51,868 nucleotides of DNA. It comes from JAHIJO01 sp964486075. Lineage in GTDB: Bacteria; Verrucomicrobiota; Kiritimatiellia; JAAZAB01. The stretch covers positions 1 to 51,868 of the forward strand of contig CAZALU010000011.1 in NCBI GenBank assembly GCA_964486075.1. The letters run 5' to 3'. Shown one piece after another: positions 17,101-25,982 of this stretch; position 1 is the stretch's first letter; every line of letters starts with the position of its first letter. The position numbers were made by a program, and so were the translations under genes. The notes beneath the pieces were generated by a model, which was given only the letters and a program-made list of their open reading frames with translations, was not told the DNA's origin and searched no databases.

Positions 17101-17355
17101 TGCCCAGAATCCCGTCGGCACGGCTTCGGGGGAGGCAGCCAGATGGAAGCGCCAGCTCCCGTCCAGCGTCAAGACGTTGGCGGAGGCATCCCGGTCGCAG
17201 GCCAATGCCTGGCGGGCGTTTTCGTAGGCACCCCAGGGGCTGTGCGTTTGCTCGCGGTTGATCTGGGTGACGTCCTTGTTTTCCCAGTCGCGGCGGTAGT
17301 TGAAGAGGTCTGCTCCCTTGCGGTCGTTGTCGGCAAAAGTATTTCTCGGATTCAT
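14179..17355 (-). CDS. lacZ: GH2 beta-galactosidase (LacZ-type)
   Basis: A 1058-residue glycosidase close in length and plan to E. coli LacZ: sugar-binding jelly roll (DGSWRFHLAASPE, PGNWEVQGFGKPIYTN), immunoglobulin-like domain, TIM barrel and a C-terminal beta-sandwich with WYGRGPGENYCDRK. The GH2 signature is present (NRHEHALATGRYVPREHM; NFNGVRTCHYPDDPAWY). The acid/base Glu is E494 in SMGNESW and the nucleophile is E559 in VLVEYLFEVRNSGGG. The surrounding AHAMGNS of LacZ is replaced by LFEVRNS, so substrate preference may differ. No signal peptide, so probably cytoplasmic. The start at 17355 follows GAAAGG; an upstream extension to 17517 runs through repeats. An 18-bp palindrome lies 38 bp upstream. 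Confidence 0.93.
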   Translation of the reverse strand: MNPRNTFADNDRKGADLFNYRRDWENKDVTQINREQTHSPWGAYENARQALACDRDASANVLTLDGSWRFHLAASPEAVPTGFWAATFDDSTWSTIQVPGNWEVQGFGKPIYTNYVYPFALGTDEPYLRKPTLTKEWVNERLLMNPPCVPRANPTGCYRRAFDLPTAWAGKSVFVNFNGVESAFYLWVNGQAVGYSQDSKLPAEFDLTQALKPGKNTIAVQVMRWSDGTWLEDQDYWHISGIFRPVRLVAKPHIHIRDWMIQATPNDGTEGAAYRVEARLKELDGYADHTLRLELFDADGASMAKAEQKPLLNPDWGVPKESAICFDLDLATVKKWTPETPYLYTTVLTLIAPDGREIDFESSRTGFRRLEIKQGVILLNGVRMIFRGVNRHEHALATGRYVPREHMRREIIAMKRLNFNGVRTCHYPDDPAWYELCDEYGICLVCEANLETHGVAGRLSKDPAWGLTYLERAMRMVMAYKNHASIFSWSMGNESWTGPNHAAMANWIRYYDHTRLVQYESAGPEAIISDLRGNMYAPPQSIINLLADARDLRPVVLVEYLFEVRNSGGGMYWFPELLERFARFQGGFVWDWQDKCLLAKDTNGHEFCGYGGDFNEDLLDWTIPIHMICCGIVLPELTPKPSAFEIKNAQSPIRVTAVDAESGKFKLLNRRQAGNTSGYVLTYKLLENGTVIREGTLPMPLAGPMADANFDLDLKSLLAERKAGAEYHLDFHVNLAHALPWAPAGHEIYLTQFSLAGGPPAIRQEPVCVAAELTSSEQEYRISGKQFNMAFSRQTGLITLCQKDGTNYIADGASENVYRPQTGLDTDPHWGFYDLWLPLTPDKLSRQPGKSVAQLLADGRIRVDVASSLVSSASAYAIRNETAYIIGGDGSIRIEAQVDIDRNFKHVPRVGISLVLPAGFDSLEWYGRGPGENYCDRKGHTLMGTYKATVTDQHFPFIPPSECGGHEDVRWLKLGNRLGRALLVESQAPFHFDARHASITDYWNARHDHELPRREKTFLNLDHQQAGIGGNMAWSTAIEDQHLVPASCYRFRFDLRLL

Positions 17356-17393
17356 GTTGGACCTTTCGTTAATGCGTGTGTTATCCGCGACCC

Positions 17394-17411
17394 AGACAAA
17401 ATATTTTGTCT
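17394..17411. promoter_or_regulatory. 18-bp palindrome upstream of the beta-galactosidase gene
   Basis: AGACAAAATATTTTGTCT is a perfect palindrome 38 bp upstream of the beta-galactosidase start codon, the position of a repressor operator. The centre is AT rather than the CG usual for LacI-family sites. No regulator gene lies nearby. Confidence 0.45.
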
Positions 17412-18136
17412 TGTTTTTCTCCTGTCGACATCTCGGTCCGGAAGCGTATTTCCGCCTGGGCGGCCTGTCCGAGCTCGGCCAGGGATCCGCCAAGGCGGAA
17501 AGGATAACACGCTCCACCCTGCATTACTCCCTTATCGTTACGCTCCAAAGGTGGAGCGGCTTGTCCCAAGACGCCTTTTGTCGAATCCGTCCGCCGCAGC
17601 GGACGGAAACCTAATTCGACACACGGCAACGTCGCTAACGCGGAATACATCGGTTATTTCATGCCGTCCAAGCCGGATGAACTATGGCAGGGCGGGCGTT
17701 GGGACGCAAGGAAAAGAAGGTCATGGGTCAAAGCTTTGAAAACATTCAGGGTGCCTATATAAAGAGCGGACGCGACGGAGCGCGTCCCTCCATTTTGTTC
17801 GGAAATTCGCATGCTTTGAGCCATGGATGGACACGTTTTATAGTGTCCGTCCGATTTTTCACAGATACTCAGTCTTAGGGGTGTCCCTGCCGGCCTGCGC
17901 GAGCGTCGGCCAGGGCTTGCCCGGCAGGATGTGAAATCTCGCGTCCCGCGACCACGGCTGAAGGCGTGACAAGCACGATGCTTGCCACTCATGGCGGGGT
18001 CACGGGGATGCCAGCACTGGATCCCCAATAAGTGAAGTATTACAAAAGAAGGCTGGTTTTCCTTTACAATAAAAAGAGTTTCATGGTATGCATGTCGTGG
18101 TTGTTGTGGCGCAATCAAATGTGAAAAGGAACCATC
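17412..18136. repeat. Non-coding gap with several dispersed palindromic repeats
   Basis: No convincing gene lies in these 725 bases between two divergent glycosidase genes. It contains a GATCCGCCAAGGCGGAAA unit (17483-17500, also at 43310), a GCTCCACC/GGTGGAGC hairpin unit (17502-17566, also at 41527-41573), a nine-base-stem hairpin TCCGTCCGC/GCGGACGGA (17586-17607), a 25-base unit (17768-17792) found inverted at 51585-51609, and a CCTGCCGG/CCGGCAGG pair (17886-17928). Promoters for both glycosidase genes should be here but were not resolved. Confidence 0.65.
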
Positions 18137-19672
18137 ATGCAAATTCATGTCAATCTCGCTTCCGTCGCTCCCTGGGATCAGGGGAGCCCCCTCATTCACG
18201 GGCCCGATATTTGTGGGGCTTCTGTTAACAAGCCTTTTCTGCATGCCATTCCGACGACCGGCGAGCGGCCGTTGCGTTTCGGCGCCGAGGGCTTGCCCGC
18301 GGGGTTGCGACTGGATGACGCAAACGGGCGCATGACCGGCGCGGCGCGACAGGAAGGCGAATACCGGGTCCTGTTGAGCGCAGCAAACCGCCACGGGCGG
18401 ACGGAAAAGGAATTCACCGTCACCGTCGGCGGACGGCTGGCGCTGACGCCGCCCCTGGGCTGGAACAGTTGGAACGTCTGGCGACACTGGGTGGCCGACG
18501 CCCATGTCCGCACCGCCGCCGACAGCCTGGTGCGGACCGGCCTGGCCGCCCGCGGCTACACGTATGTCAACATCGATTCCTGTTGGCAGGGCGCGCGCGG
18601 CGGAAAACACAATGCAATCCAGCCGAATAAAAAGTTTCCGGACATGCCGGCGCTCGCGGCACATATCCACGACCAGGGCCTGAAGTTCGGCATCTATTCG
18701 ACGCCCTGGGTGGAGCCGTATGGTTGTTCGGAAAAGGAAGCCATGGCAGAGTGGGGCGGCACCCGGCTGATAGGCTGCTCTTCCGGAGAGCCGGATCCGG
18801 CTTACCCTGCGCCCGCTTTCCCTGCCAATGGCCGTTATGTGGGCGTCGTAAAACACGAGCCTCAGGATTTGGCGCAGTGGATAGAGTGGCAAGTGGACTA
18901 TCTCAAGTACGATTGGAATCCCACCGACCCGAAATCGCTGGAGCGGATGGGGCGGGTGATCAAGGCGGCGCCGCGCGACATCGTGCTCAGCCTTTGTACG
19001 GCTGCCCGACTGAAGGACATCGCGGCGCTGAAGACCTGGGCCCATATGTGGCGCGGCATTCCGGACACCTTCGACAACTGGCCGAGCCTGCTGAAGAACG
19101 CCTTTATGTCCGACGATTATCTCCAGGAAGACTGGCGCCCGCATATTGGGCCAGGCGGCTGGCATGACCTGGACATGTTCGCGCTCGGACCCCAGTTCCA
19201 CACGCCGACGAGTAGTTGCCCCAATAAGTTGACGCTGGACGAGCAGATCACGCACATGACGGCTTGGGCGATTTATCCCTCGCCGCTGATTCTGAGTTGC
19301 GACCTGTCAGCGTTGAACGACTTCGAGTTGCGGCTGTTCGGCAACGAAGAAATGCTGGCGATCAACCAGGACCGGCTGGGCAAACCCGCTGTCCGGTTGC
19401 GCGAGGAACGGCGTCAGCCGCTGACCCCTGATCAGCCCCATCGCCATGGCCGCGTTTGGGCGCGTCCGCTGGCCGACGGGAGCCTGGCCGTGGCCTTCTT
19501 CAACTTGGCCGAGAATCCTGACGAACTGACTGTGGATTTTCAGGAACTCGGTTTGACCGGAAGTGTCGCGGTGCGGAACATCTGGGAACGCCGCGACCTG
19601 GGTCGAATCGGCGAGCGTCTCTCGGTTCCCGTGCCGGCCCATGGCGCGCAACTATTGCGACTGAAGGGTTGA
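18137..19672 (+). CDS. GH27-family alpha-galactosidase
   Basis: A 511-residue enzyme releasing terminal alpha-galactose. Residues 1-100 form a beta-rich, Ig-like N-terminal domain. The GH27 barrel starts at LTPPLGWNSWN (about 103-113), with the conserved YVNIDSCWQ, the nucleophile D259 in YLKYDWN and the acid/base motif GGWHDLDMFALG (D344/D346). A C-terminal beta-domain runs from about 395. No export signal is obvious. AAGGAACC precedes the ATG. Together with the divergent beta-galactosidase it suggests breakdown of galactose-containing plant or algal oligosaccharides. Its TGA overlaps an alternative TTG start of recQ. Confidence 0.93.
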   Translation: MQIHVNLASVAPWDQGSPLIHGPDICGASVNKPFLHAIPTTGERPLRFGAEGLPAGLRLDDANGRMTGAARQEGEYRVLLSAANRHGRTEKEFTVTVGGRLALTPPLGWNSWNVWRHWVADAHVRTAADSLVRTGLAARGYTYVNIDSCWQGARGGKHNAIQPNKKFPDMPALAAHIHDQGLKFGIYSTPWVEPYGCSEKEAMAEWGGTRLIGCSSGEPDPAYPAPAFPANGRYVGVVKHEPQDLAQWIEWQVDYLKYDWNPTDPKSLERMGRVIKAAPRDIVLSLCTAARLKDIAALKTWAHMWRGIPDTFDNWPSLLKNAFMSDDYLQEDWRPHIGPGGWHDLDMFALGPQFHTPTSSCPNKLTLDEQITHMTAWAIYPSPLILSCDLSALNDFELRLFGNEEMLAINQDRLGKPAVRLREERRQPLTPDQPHRHGRVWARPLADGSLAVAFFNLAENPDELTVDFQELGLTGSVAVRNIWERRDLGRIGERLSVPVPAHGAQLLRLKG

Positions 19673-19683
19673 TTGCGAAAGTC

Positions 19684-21852
19684 ATGCTCTCCGAACTCAC
19701 ACCGCAAACCGTTTTGGAACGCCATTTCGGATTCCGGGAATTCCTTGACGGACAGGAACGCATCATTCGGTCGGTGTTGGCCGGGGACGACAACCTGGTG
19801 GTAATGCCGACCGGTGGCGGTAAATCGCTCTGCTACCAGCTTCCGGCGCAACTTTTGGAGGGGCTGACGGTGGTCGTATCGCCCCTGATCGCCCTGATGA
19901 AAGATCAGGTGGACGGCCTGACCGCCCGGCATATTTCCGCCGCCTTCATCAACTCGTCACTGAGCGATTCCGAGCTGGATGACCGCATCGCACGCATGAG
20001 CCGCGGCGAATACCGACTGGTGTATATCGCGCCGGAACGTTTCAAAAGCGCCCGTTTCGTCTCCGCGCTGGCGCCCCTTTCCATTGCCCTGTTTGCGATT
20101 GACGAGGCCCACTGCATTTCCCAATGGGGCCACGATTTCCGTCCTGATTACATCCGTCTGAAACACGCTTTGCGGGAAATCGGGCAGCCGCCGGTGATCG
20201 CGCTGACCGCCACGGCGACCCCGGAAGTGCGCGCCGACATCATCGCGCAACTGATGTTGGGCCAGGGTGGCCGCCGGCCGCCCCTGACTTTTGTCACTGG
20301 GTTTGCCCGCCATAACTTGGCTTTCGCGGTGACCCAGGTCCGGAACAACCGCGGCAAGCTGGAGCGCGCGTTGGCTGCGATTCAAGCCGGCCGGACCGGA
20401 ATTGTGTATTGTGCCACGCGCAAAAACGTCGAGCGCCGCTCCAAGGAACTGCGCGCGCTGGGCGTTGATTGCGTCGCTTACCACGGCGGCATGACCGACG
20501 AACAGCGCACCAAGGCCCAAACGCGGTTTATGAGCGGCGCGGTTCCAGTGGCGGTGGCCACCAACGCATTTGGCATGGGCATTGACCGCGCCGACCTGCG
20601 TTTCATCCTGCACTACGACATCCCCGGCAGTGTGGAAGCCTATTACCAGGAAGCCGGCCGGGCTGGCCGCGACGGGGAACCGGCGCGCTGTGAGTTGTTG
20701 TTCAACTATGCTGACATCCGCACGCAGCAGTTTTTTATTGAGGGCGCTAATCCGACCCGCTCCGTAATTGCCGCCACGCGCGAAACACTGGTTCGCCTGT
20801 GTGAAGAAGGGCCCATTCAAAAATCGATCTCGGCCATTTCCGAAAACGTGCCCGGCACGCCCAATGCCATGGCAGTGGCTACGGCTCTGCATCTCCTGGA
20901 ACGCGCCGGGTTTATCCGTCGCGACTATGCGCCGGGCGGGCGGACCTATACCACCGAGTTGATCCGGCCCACCAAACCGCTGGACACACTTAAAATTGAT
21001 TATGAGCGCCTGGACGCCAAACGCGAACGGGATGAACTGAAACTACGCCGAATGATCAGCTATGCCGGCTGTTCCGAATGTCGGCAATATTATGTCCTGA
21101 ACTATTTCGGCGACACAGAGGCCGAGGGCCATCGCTTATGCGGGCGTTGTGACCGCTGCAGTTCGAGCTATACCGCGCCCGAAGGCGCCCGCCTTCCCAC
21201 CGAGGAGGAAAGGATCGTCATTCAGAAAGCGCTCTCCTGTGTTGGGCGCCTGCAGGGCCGCTTCGGACGCGGCCGCATAACCCAAACACTGGTCGGCTCC
21301 CGTGCCAAGGAGGTGCTGGAAGCCGGGCTGGACCGGCAATCGACCTATGGTCTGCTGGCGCAGGAGGGTTCGGATTTCGTGTGGAGCCTGCTTGACGTGT
21401 TAATCGCCATCGGGTGTATCGCGGTCAGCAACGATCAGTATCCGACTTTGGCGCTGACGCCGATGGGCTATGACATGGCCAAGAGACGGACAAGCGTCAC
21501 CCTGATCATGCCCCCCAGGCGTGTACCGTCGGCCGACTTGGCGCCGCGTGCGAAGTCCGCGAGAAAAGCAACAGTCGGAGCGCCGCCGGATGATTTTCCG
21601 ACGACCGGCCCGGAGGTAGTCGTATTGGAGCGTCTCAAGGAATGGCGGCGGCAGAAAGCGGCGGCCATGGGTGGGGTGCCGGCGTATGTCGTTTATCCGG
21701 ATAAGACGCTCAAGGAACTGGCCCTGGCCCAGCCGCGCACCAAGGAAGATTTGCTCCTGATCCGGGGTATCGGCCCCGCCAAAGCCCGTCAATTCGGGAA
21801 GGCGACCCTGGAGATCATCCGGGCGGCGAGCGAGTCGATTTCTAAATCATGA
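19684..21852 (+). CDS. recQ: ATP-dependent DNA helicase RecQ
   Basis: A superfamily 2 3'-5' helicase of about 722 residues that unwinds recombination intermediates. Motif I MPTGGGKSLCYQLP lies near residue 42, the DEAH box with RecQ's aromatic loop reads IDEAHCISQWGHDFRPDY, and motif VI reads QEAGRAGRDGEPA. The RecQ zinc site uses YAGCSECRQYY and CGRCDRC. A winged-helix region follows, then an HRDC domain at the C-terminus (LKEWRRQKAAAMGG to LLIRGIGPAKARQFG). The ATG at 19684 is chosen; an in-frame TTG at 19669 overlaps the alpha-galactosidase stop (TTGA) and could couple translation. It opens a helicase-rich island. Confidence 0.94.
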   Translation: MLSELTPQTVLERHFGFREFLDGQERIIRSVLAGDDNLVVMPTGGGKSLCYQLPAQLLEGLTVVVSPLIALMKDQVDGLTARHISAAFINSSLSDSELDDRIARMSRGEYRLVYIAPERFKSARFVSALAPLSIALFAIDEAHCISQWGHDFRPDYIRLKHALREIGQPPVIALTATATPEVRADIIAQLMLGQGGRRPPLTFVTGFARHNLAFAVTQVRNNRGKLERALAAIQAGRTGIVYCATRKNVERRSKELRALGVDCVAYHGGMTDEQRTKAQTRFMSGAVPVAVATNAFGMGIDRADLRFILHYDIPGSVEAYYQEAGRAGRDGEPARCELLFNYADIRTQQFFIEGANPTRSVIAATRETLVRLCEEGPIQKSISAISENVPGTPNAMAVATALHLLERAGFIRRDYAPGGRTYTTELIRPTKPLDTLKIDYERLDAKRERDELKLRRMISYAGCSECRQYYVLNYFGDTEAEGHRLCGRCDRCSSSYTAPEGARLPTEEERIVIQKALSCVGRLQGRFGRGRITQTLVGSRAKEVLEAGLDRQSTYGLLAQEGSDFVWSLLDVLIAIGCIAVSNDQYPTLALTPMGYDMAKRRTSVTLIMPPRRVPSADLAPRAKSARKATVGAPPDDFPTTGPEVVVLERLKEWRRQKAAAMGGVPAYVVYPDKTLKELALAQPRTKEDLLLIRGIGPAKARQFGKATLEIIRAASESISKS

Positions 21853-22241
21853 CAGTTTTATCGACCAATGCAGGGATCCTCTGCCATTGACTGATTGGTT
21901 TTGGAGGATAAGGCGCGGATCCAAACGGTGCTAAGGCACACATGCGAACCCGCACCCAACCCCTCCAAGGAGGGTCTAAAGGTCATAATGCGAATTGCTG
22001 TGCAGCAATCCTGCGGGCTTGTGTGATAGGCAAAACAATGCAAGACTCAGCGGCGATTTGCAGAAACGGAGGGGCGTGCAGATCGAGCCGGCCAGCGCGT
22101 TTCTCGATTGTATCCGCCTGAACTGTTGCTTAACCTGATCTGATAGGAATTGTATCTATTGTAGCCGCGCACATTGGGTGCGGTCTGAACAAGTACCGAC
22201 CCCAACGTGGTCGGCTACAGTTAAGGAGTGGACAAACTGCC
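21853..22241. other. Gap with one TGTAGCC palindromic repeat; no gene seen
   Basis: About 390 bp between recQ and the SNF2 gene. No coding potential supported by family similarity. The only structured piece is the repeat at 22160-22219. AAGGAG just after that repeat (22223-22228) may serve the SNF2 gene. Confidence 0.6.
22160..22219 (+). repeat. Dispersed palindromic element, TGTAGCC...GGCTACA, copy 1
   Basis: Sixty bases starting TGTAGCCGCGC and ending GTCGGCTACA, with two internal hairpins (CCGCGC.../...TGCGG and CCGACCCC/GTGGTCGG). Related copies lie at 41767-41834, 41865-41932 and 45599-45664. The 14 bases CCTGATAGGAATT-like just before it also recur near 41290. Confidence 0.8.
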
Positions 22242-24965
22242 ATGAGCGTTGCACTTGAACAGCCTTGCATCGCCTTGTCTCCGCAGGGGCATCTGCTGTG
22301 GTATCCGACCGGTGGCGATCCGTGGCCGGTGCCGGCGGCGATCGATAGGGTCCGGGATGCCTTTGCGGTGAGCGGCGCCCACGGGCTGCTGCATCTGCCC
22401 ACCCGTGAGGCCGATACGCAACTGCCGGCCGGGCCGACGTTTTGGCGCTCGTTCGCCCGTCTGCATTTGACCCGATTCTGTCATCGGCCGGAAACCGATG
22501 ATCTTCAGCAAATCACGGCGGGCCCAACCGACGCCGAATGGCTAAATCTGACGGACCGCGCGCCGCCCATGCCGGGCGGCGAATACCTTTCGGTCGATGT
22601 CCTGCGGTCTTTGTGGACCGCGCTGGACGAAACGGTGCGCGCCGAGGCCGCCGGCTGCGCCGGTGGAGCGCCGGCATATCTCAAGCAACTCGGCGCCGTG
22701 TGGCGTATGGTGGGGCGGGTTTGCTTCCATCTGGCGGAGAATCGGAAGAATCCGAACTTGCCGTTCGCGTTCCTGGCCACATATTCGGCTGGCCTGTCCG
22801 CCGCCGGCCAGGCGCAACATCGTCCGCTGGGGCAGGCGCTCAAGGAATATGCGGGCGAGGGGAACAAGCGGGCCTTGCTGGCCTTGCTGACGCCGGTGAA
22901 TCGCGCTGCGGAAAAAAGTGTTCTGACGAAGGAGTTGCTGGAGAACAGCGCCCTGTTCCAGCCGCTGGCGTGGCGGCCGGACCAGGCCTTCCAGTTTCTC
23001 AAGGATATTCCCGTTCTGGAAGAGAGCGGTTTGGTGGTGCGCATGCCGGAGCGCTGGGGCGGGAAGCGCCCGGCGCGACCTGTGGTAGGTGTTCGCGTGG
23101 GCGAACAGCGGGGGGCTGGGCTGGGCGCGGATGCTTTGCTGGATTTCAAGGTAGAAACCACGCTGGCAGGCGAGGCGTTGACCGAGGAAGAATGGCGCAG
23201 CCTGATGGACTCCTCGGGAGGTCTGGTCCTGATCCGGGGTCAGTGGGTCGAGGCCAACCCCGAAAAACTGCGGGCCACGCTCGCTCAATGGAAGCAGGCG
23301 GAAAAAGCGGCGGGCGATGGTGTGTCGTTCGGCGAGGCCATGCGTCTGTTATCGGGGATGCCGGGCGGCGACGAACCCGGAGGTGGGAACCAGGCGGAGG
23401 AGGAAACGCGGGCTTGGACCGGCATCAAACCGGGTGCCTGGCTTGAAAAAACGCTTGCCGTCTTGCGTGATCCCGCGAGATTGGCCGTGAACGGCGATAA
23501 TTACGGTTTGACCGCTGTTCTGCGTCCTTATCAGCGAACGGGTGTGGAATGGCTGAGATTCATGAGCGCGCTGGGGCTTGGCGCCTGCCTGGCCGACGAC
23601 ATGGGCCTCGGAAAGACCATCCAGGTTCTGGGCTTGCTGGCCGGCGCCAGGCAGACAAAGGCGGCCGAACGCCCCAGCCTGCTGGTGGCGCCCGCTTCGT
23701 TATTAGCCAACTGGCGGGCGGAGTTACAGAAGTTTGCGCCATCGTTGCGTTATCGCATTCTGCATCCTTCCGAGCTTGCGCCCGACGAATGGAAAAAGGC
23801 CCAGGCCAACGCCGAGCGCGCCCGCCAGGGCTGCGATATGATCCTGACCACTTACGGTATGGTGGCGCGCTGGGACGGGTTGCGCAGCTTAGATTGGAAT
23901 CTTGCGATTCTCGACGAAGCGCAGGCCATCAAGAATCCGGTCGCCCGCCAGACCAGGGCCGTGAAAGAACTGAAGGCGGCGCAGCGGATTGTGTTGACCG
24001 GCACGCCCATCGAGAACCGGCTTGGCGACTTGTGGTCGCTTTTCGATTATCTCAACCCGGGGTTGCTCGGTTCGGCCCGCCGCTTCTCCGCTTTTGTCAA
24101 GGATAGCGGGGACGATGGCGGGCGTCTGGGCGCTTTGCGTTCGCTTGTGCGACCCTATATTTTGCGCCGACTCAAAACCGACAAACGCGTTATCGCCGAT
24201 TTGCCCGACAAGACCGAGGTCAAGGCGTTCTGCGGTCTCTCGAAGAAGCAGGCGGCGCTCTACGAACAGGCGGTTCGTGAGCTGGCGCAAAAAATCGAGG
24301 AGACGGAAGGCATCCAGCGGCGCGGACTGGTGCTCGCTTACATCATGCGTTTCAAGCAGATTTGCAACCACCCTTCGCAATGGCTGCGCGATCAGGCCTA
24401 CGCGCACGACGACAGCGGGAAGTTCCGACGTCTGCGCGAAATCGCGTCTGAACTCGCCCAGCGCCAGGAGAAGGCTCTGGTGTTCACTCAGTTCCGTGAA
24501 ATGACGGCGCCGTTGGCCGCCTGTCTCGCGGATGTGTTTCACCGGCCCGGACTGGTGTTGCATGGCGGCACGCCGGTCAAGGACCGCCGCGGGCTGGTCG
24601 ATACTTTCCAGGCCGATGACGGCCCCCCGTTCTTCGTGCTCACGACCAAGGCGGGCGGTACGGGACTTAATTTGACGGCGGCCTCGCACGTGATACACTT
24701 CGACCGCTGGTGGAATCCCGCAGTCGAGAATCAGGCCACGGATCGCGCGTTCCGCATCGGCCAAAAACGAAACGTGCTGGTCCATAAGTTTATTTGCCGG
24801 GGCACGTTCGAGGAAAAAATCGACAAGCTGCTCGAAGACAAAACGGCCTTGGCGCGTGATGTGGTTGACGGAGCGAGCGGAGAGGCGTCTTTGACGGAAA
24901 TGAATAACGCGGAATTGATCCGCTTCGTTTCGCTCGACATCGAGCGGGCCGGCGAGGTGGAATAA
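22242..24965 (+). CDS. SNF2-family DEAD/DEAH helicase-like ATPase
   Basis: A 907-residue Swi2/Snf2 ATPase that translocates on double-stranded DNA. Residues 1-400 are the bacterial SNF2 N-terminal region. Motif I is ADDMGLGKTIQVLGLL (about residue 450), motif II LDEAQAIKN (about 556), motif III LTGTPIENRLGDLWSLFDY, and the C-terminal lobe carries LTTKAGGTGLNLTAASHVIH and DRAFRIGQKRNVLVHKFI. All ATPase motifs are intact. An AAGGAG lies 13 bases before the ATG, rather far. The next gene, 19 bp downstream, is a SWIM zinc-finger protein, a recurrent bacterial pairing, so the two probably act together on DNA. Confidence 0.93.
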   Translation: MSVALEQPCIALSPQGHLLWYPTGGDPWPVPAAIDRVRDAFAVSGAHGLLHLPTREADTQLPAGPTFWRSFARLHLTRFCHRPETDDLQQITAGPTDAEWLNLTDRAPPMPGGEYLSVDVLRSLWTALDETVRAEAAGCAGGAPAYLKQLGAVWRMVGRVCFHLAENRKNPNLPFAFLATYSAGLSAAGQAQHRPLGQALKEYAGEGNKRALLALLTPVNRAAEKSVLTKELLENSALFQPLAWRPDQAFQFLKDIPVLEESGLVVRMPERWGGKRPARPVVGVRVGEQRGAGLGADALLDFKVETTLAGEALTEEEWRSLMDSSGGLVLIRGQWVEANPEKLRATLAQWKQAEKAAGDGVSFGEAMRLLSGMPGGDEPGGGNQAEEETRAWTGIKPGAWLEKTLAVLRDPARLAVNGDNYGLTAVLRPYQRTGVEWLRFMSALGLGACLADDMGLGKTIQVLGLLAGARQTKAAERPSLLVAPASLLANWRAELQKFAPSLRYRILHPSELAPDEWKKAQANAERARQGCDMILTTYGMVARWDGLRSLDWNLAILDEAQAIKNPVARQTRAVKELKAAQRIVLTGTPIENRLGDLWSLFDYLNPGLLGSARRFSAFVKDSGDDGGRLGALRSLVRPYILRRLKTDKRVIADLPDKTEVKAFCGLSKKQAALYEQAVRELAQKIEETEGIQRRGLVLAYIMRFKQICNHPSQWLRDQAYAHDDSGKFRRLREIASELAQRQEKALVFTQFREMTAPLAACLADVFHRPGLVLHGGTPVKDRRGLVDTFQADDGPPFFVLTTKAGGTGLNLTAASHVIHFDRWWNPAVENQATDRAFRIGQKRNVLVHKFICRGTFEEKIDKLLEDKTALARDVVDGASGEASLTEMNNAELIRFVSLDIERAGEVE

Positions 24966-24984
24966 ATCATAGAGGAACGAGAAT

Positions 24985-25902
24985 ATGAGCTGGGGACGAT
25001 ATAGAAGCAGTCGTAGATGGAGAGGCTACAGCCGCTTTCCGGAATACGTGCCGGTCGCGGAACGGCGTGCCAAGGCTGCCAAGCAAGCCAAAAAACTTTC
25101 TGCCAAGGGGACGGTCTTGCAACCGGTGCAGTTGGAGAGCGCCAAGATAGCCAACACTTTCTGGGGCAAGGCCTGGTGCAAAAATCTGGAGTCCTACAGC
25201 GATTACGCCAATCGCCTGCCGCGCGGCCGTTCCTATGTGCGCAACGGTTCGGTTCTGCATCTCGACATCCGGAAAGGCGCGATCGAGGCCTTGGTGAGTG
25301 GCAATTCTCTCTATAAGATCAAAATCGGAATCAAACCGGTGCAGCCCGTGAAGTGGGCGGGTCTCTGCAAAGAATGCGCGGGCGGGATCGGGTCCCTGAT
25401 GGAACTGCTGGCGGGCAAGCTTTCGGAACGCGTTATGAACATTATGACGAAACCGGGCAGCGGCCTGTTCCCGGCGCCGACGGAGATCAAACTGGACTGC
25501 TCGTGCCCGGACTGGGCCGACATGTGCAAGCATGTGGCGGCGGTGTTGTATGGCGTGGGCGCCAGGCTGGACCAGAAGCCGGAACTGCTTTTTCTCCTGC
25601 GGCACGTGGATCACAACGAACTGGTCAGTCAGGCTTCCGCCGTCACGGCCCTCACGGATGGGACGGGCGTCGCCGAGGCGGCCACGTTGGAGGCCGCTGA
25701 GGTGAGCGAAGTATTCGGAATTGAGTTGGCGGCGGCAGCGCCGGCCAAACCGGTCGCAAAGAAGCCGGTTCCCGCGCCGCCGGTAGCGCCGGTCAGAAAA
25801 AAAGGGGCGGTTAAAAAGTCCGCTACCCGGAAGAAAGTGGCGAAGCGGAAGACCGAGCGCACGGCAAGGCGAACCGCACAAGATCGGCGGGATCGCGTTT
25901 GA
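24985..25902 (+). CDS. SWIM zinc-finger protein with basic tail
   Basis: A 305-residue protein whose SWIM motif CSCPDWADMCKH (CxCx(n)CxH, about residues 172-183) binds zinc and probably DNA or protein. The N-terminus is the usual family opening (WGRYRSSRRWRGYSRFPEYVPVAERR). The last 55 residues are Lys/Ala/Pro-rich (AKPVAKKPVPAPPVAPVRKK and on), resembling histone-H1-like tails. GAGGAACG precedes the start, 19 bp after the SNF2 gene. It likely works as the accessory subunit of that ATPase. The tail suggests non-specific DNA binding; that part is inference. Confidence 0.87.
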   Translation: MSWGRYRSSRRWRGYSRFPEYVPVAERRAKAAKQAKKLSAKGTVLQPVQLESAKIANTFWGKAWCKNLESYSDYANRLPRGRSYVRNGSVLHLDIRKGAIEALVSGNSLYKIKIGIKPVQPVKWAGLCKECAGGIGSLMELLAGKLSERVMNIMTKPGSGLFPAPTEIKLDCSCPDWADMCKHVAAVLYGVGARLDQKPELLFLLRHVDHNELVSQASAVTALTDGTGVAEAATLEAAEVSEVFGIELAAAAPAKPVAKKPVPAPPVAPVRKKGAVKKSATRKKVAKRKTERTARRTAQDRRDRV

Positions 25903-25982
25903 CGGATTCCGGCAGGGCGCGGACGTGAAGCCCCATCCAACCAGCGTGTGTTAGATCCTTGCGAGTTGGTGCGGTTGGCGGC

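Noticed and set aside
17654..19255. 533-residue minus frame opposite the alpha-galactosidase gene
   Set aside because: Antisense shadow of a high-GC gene whose plus frame has all GH27 motifs.
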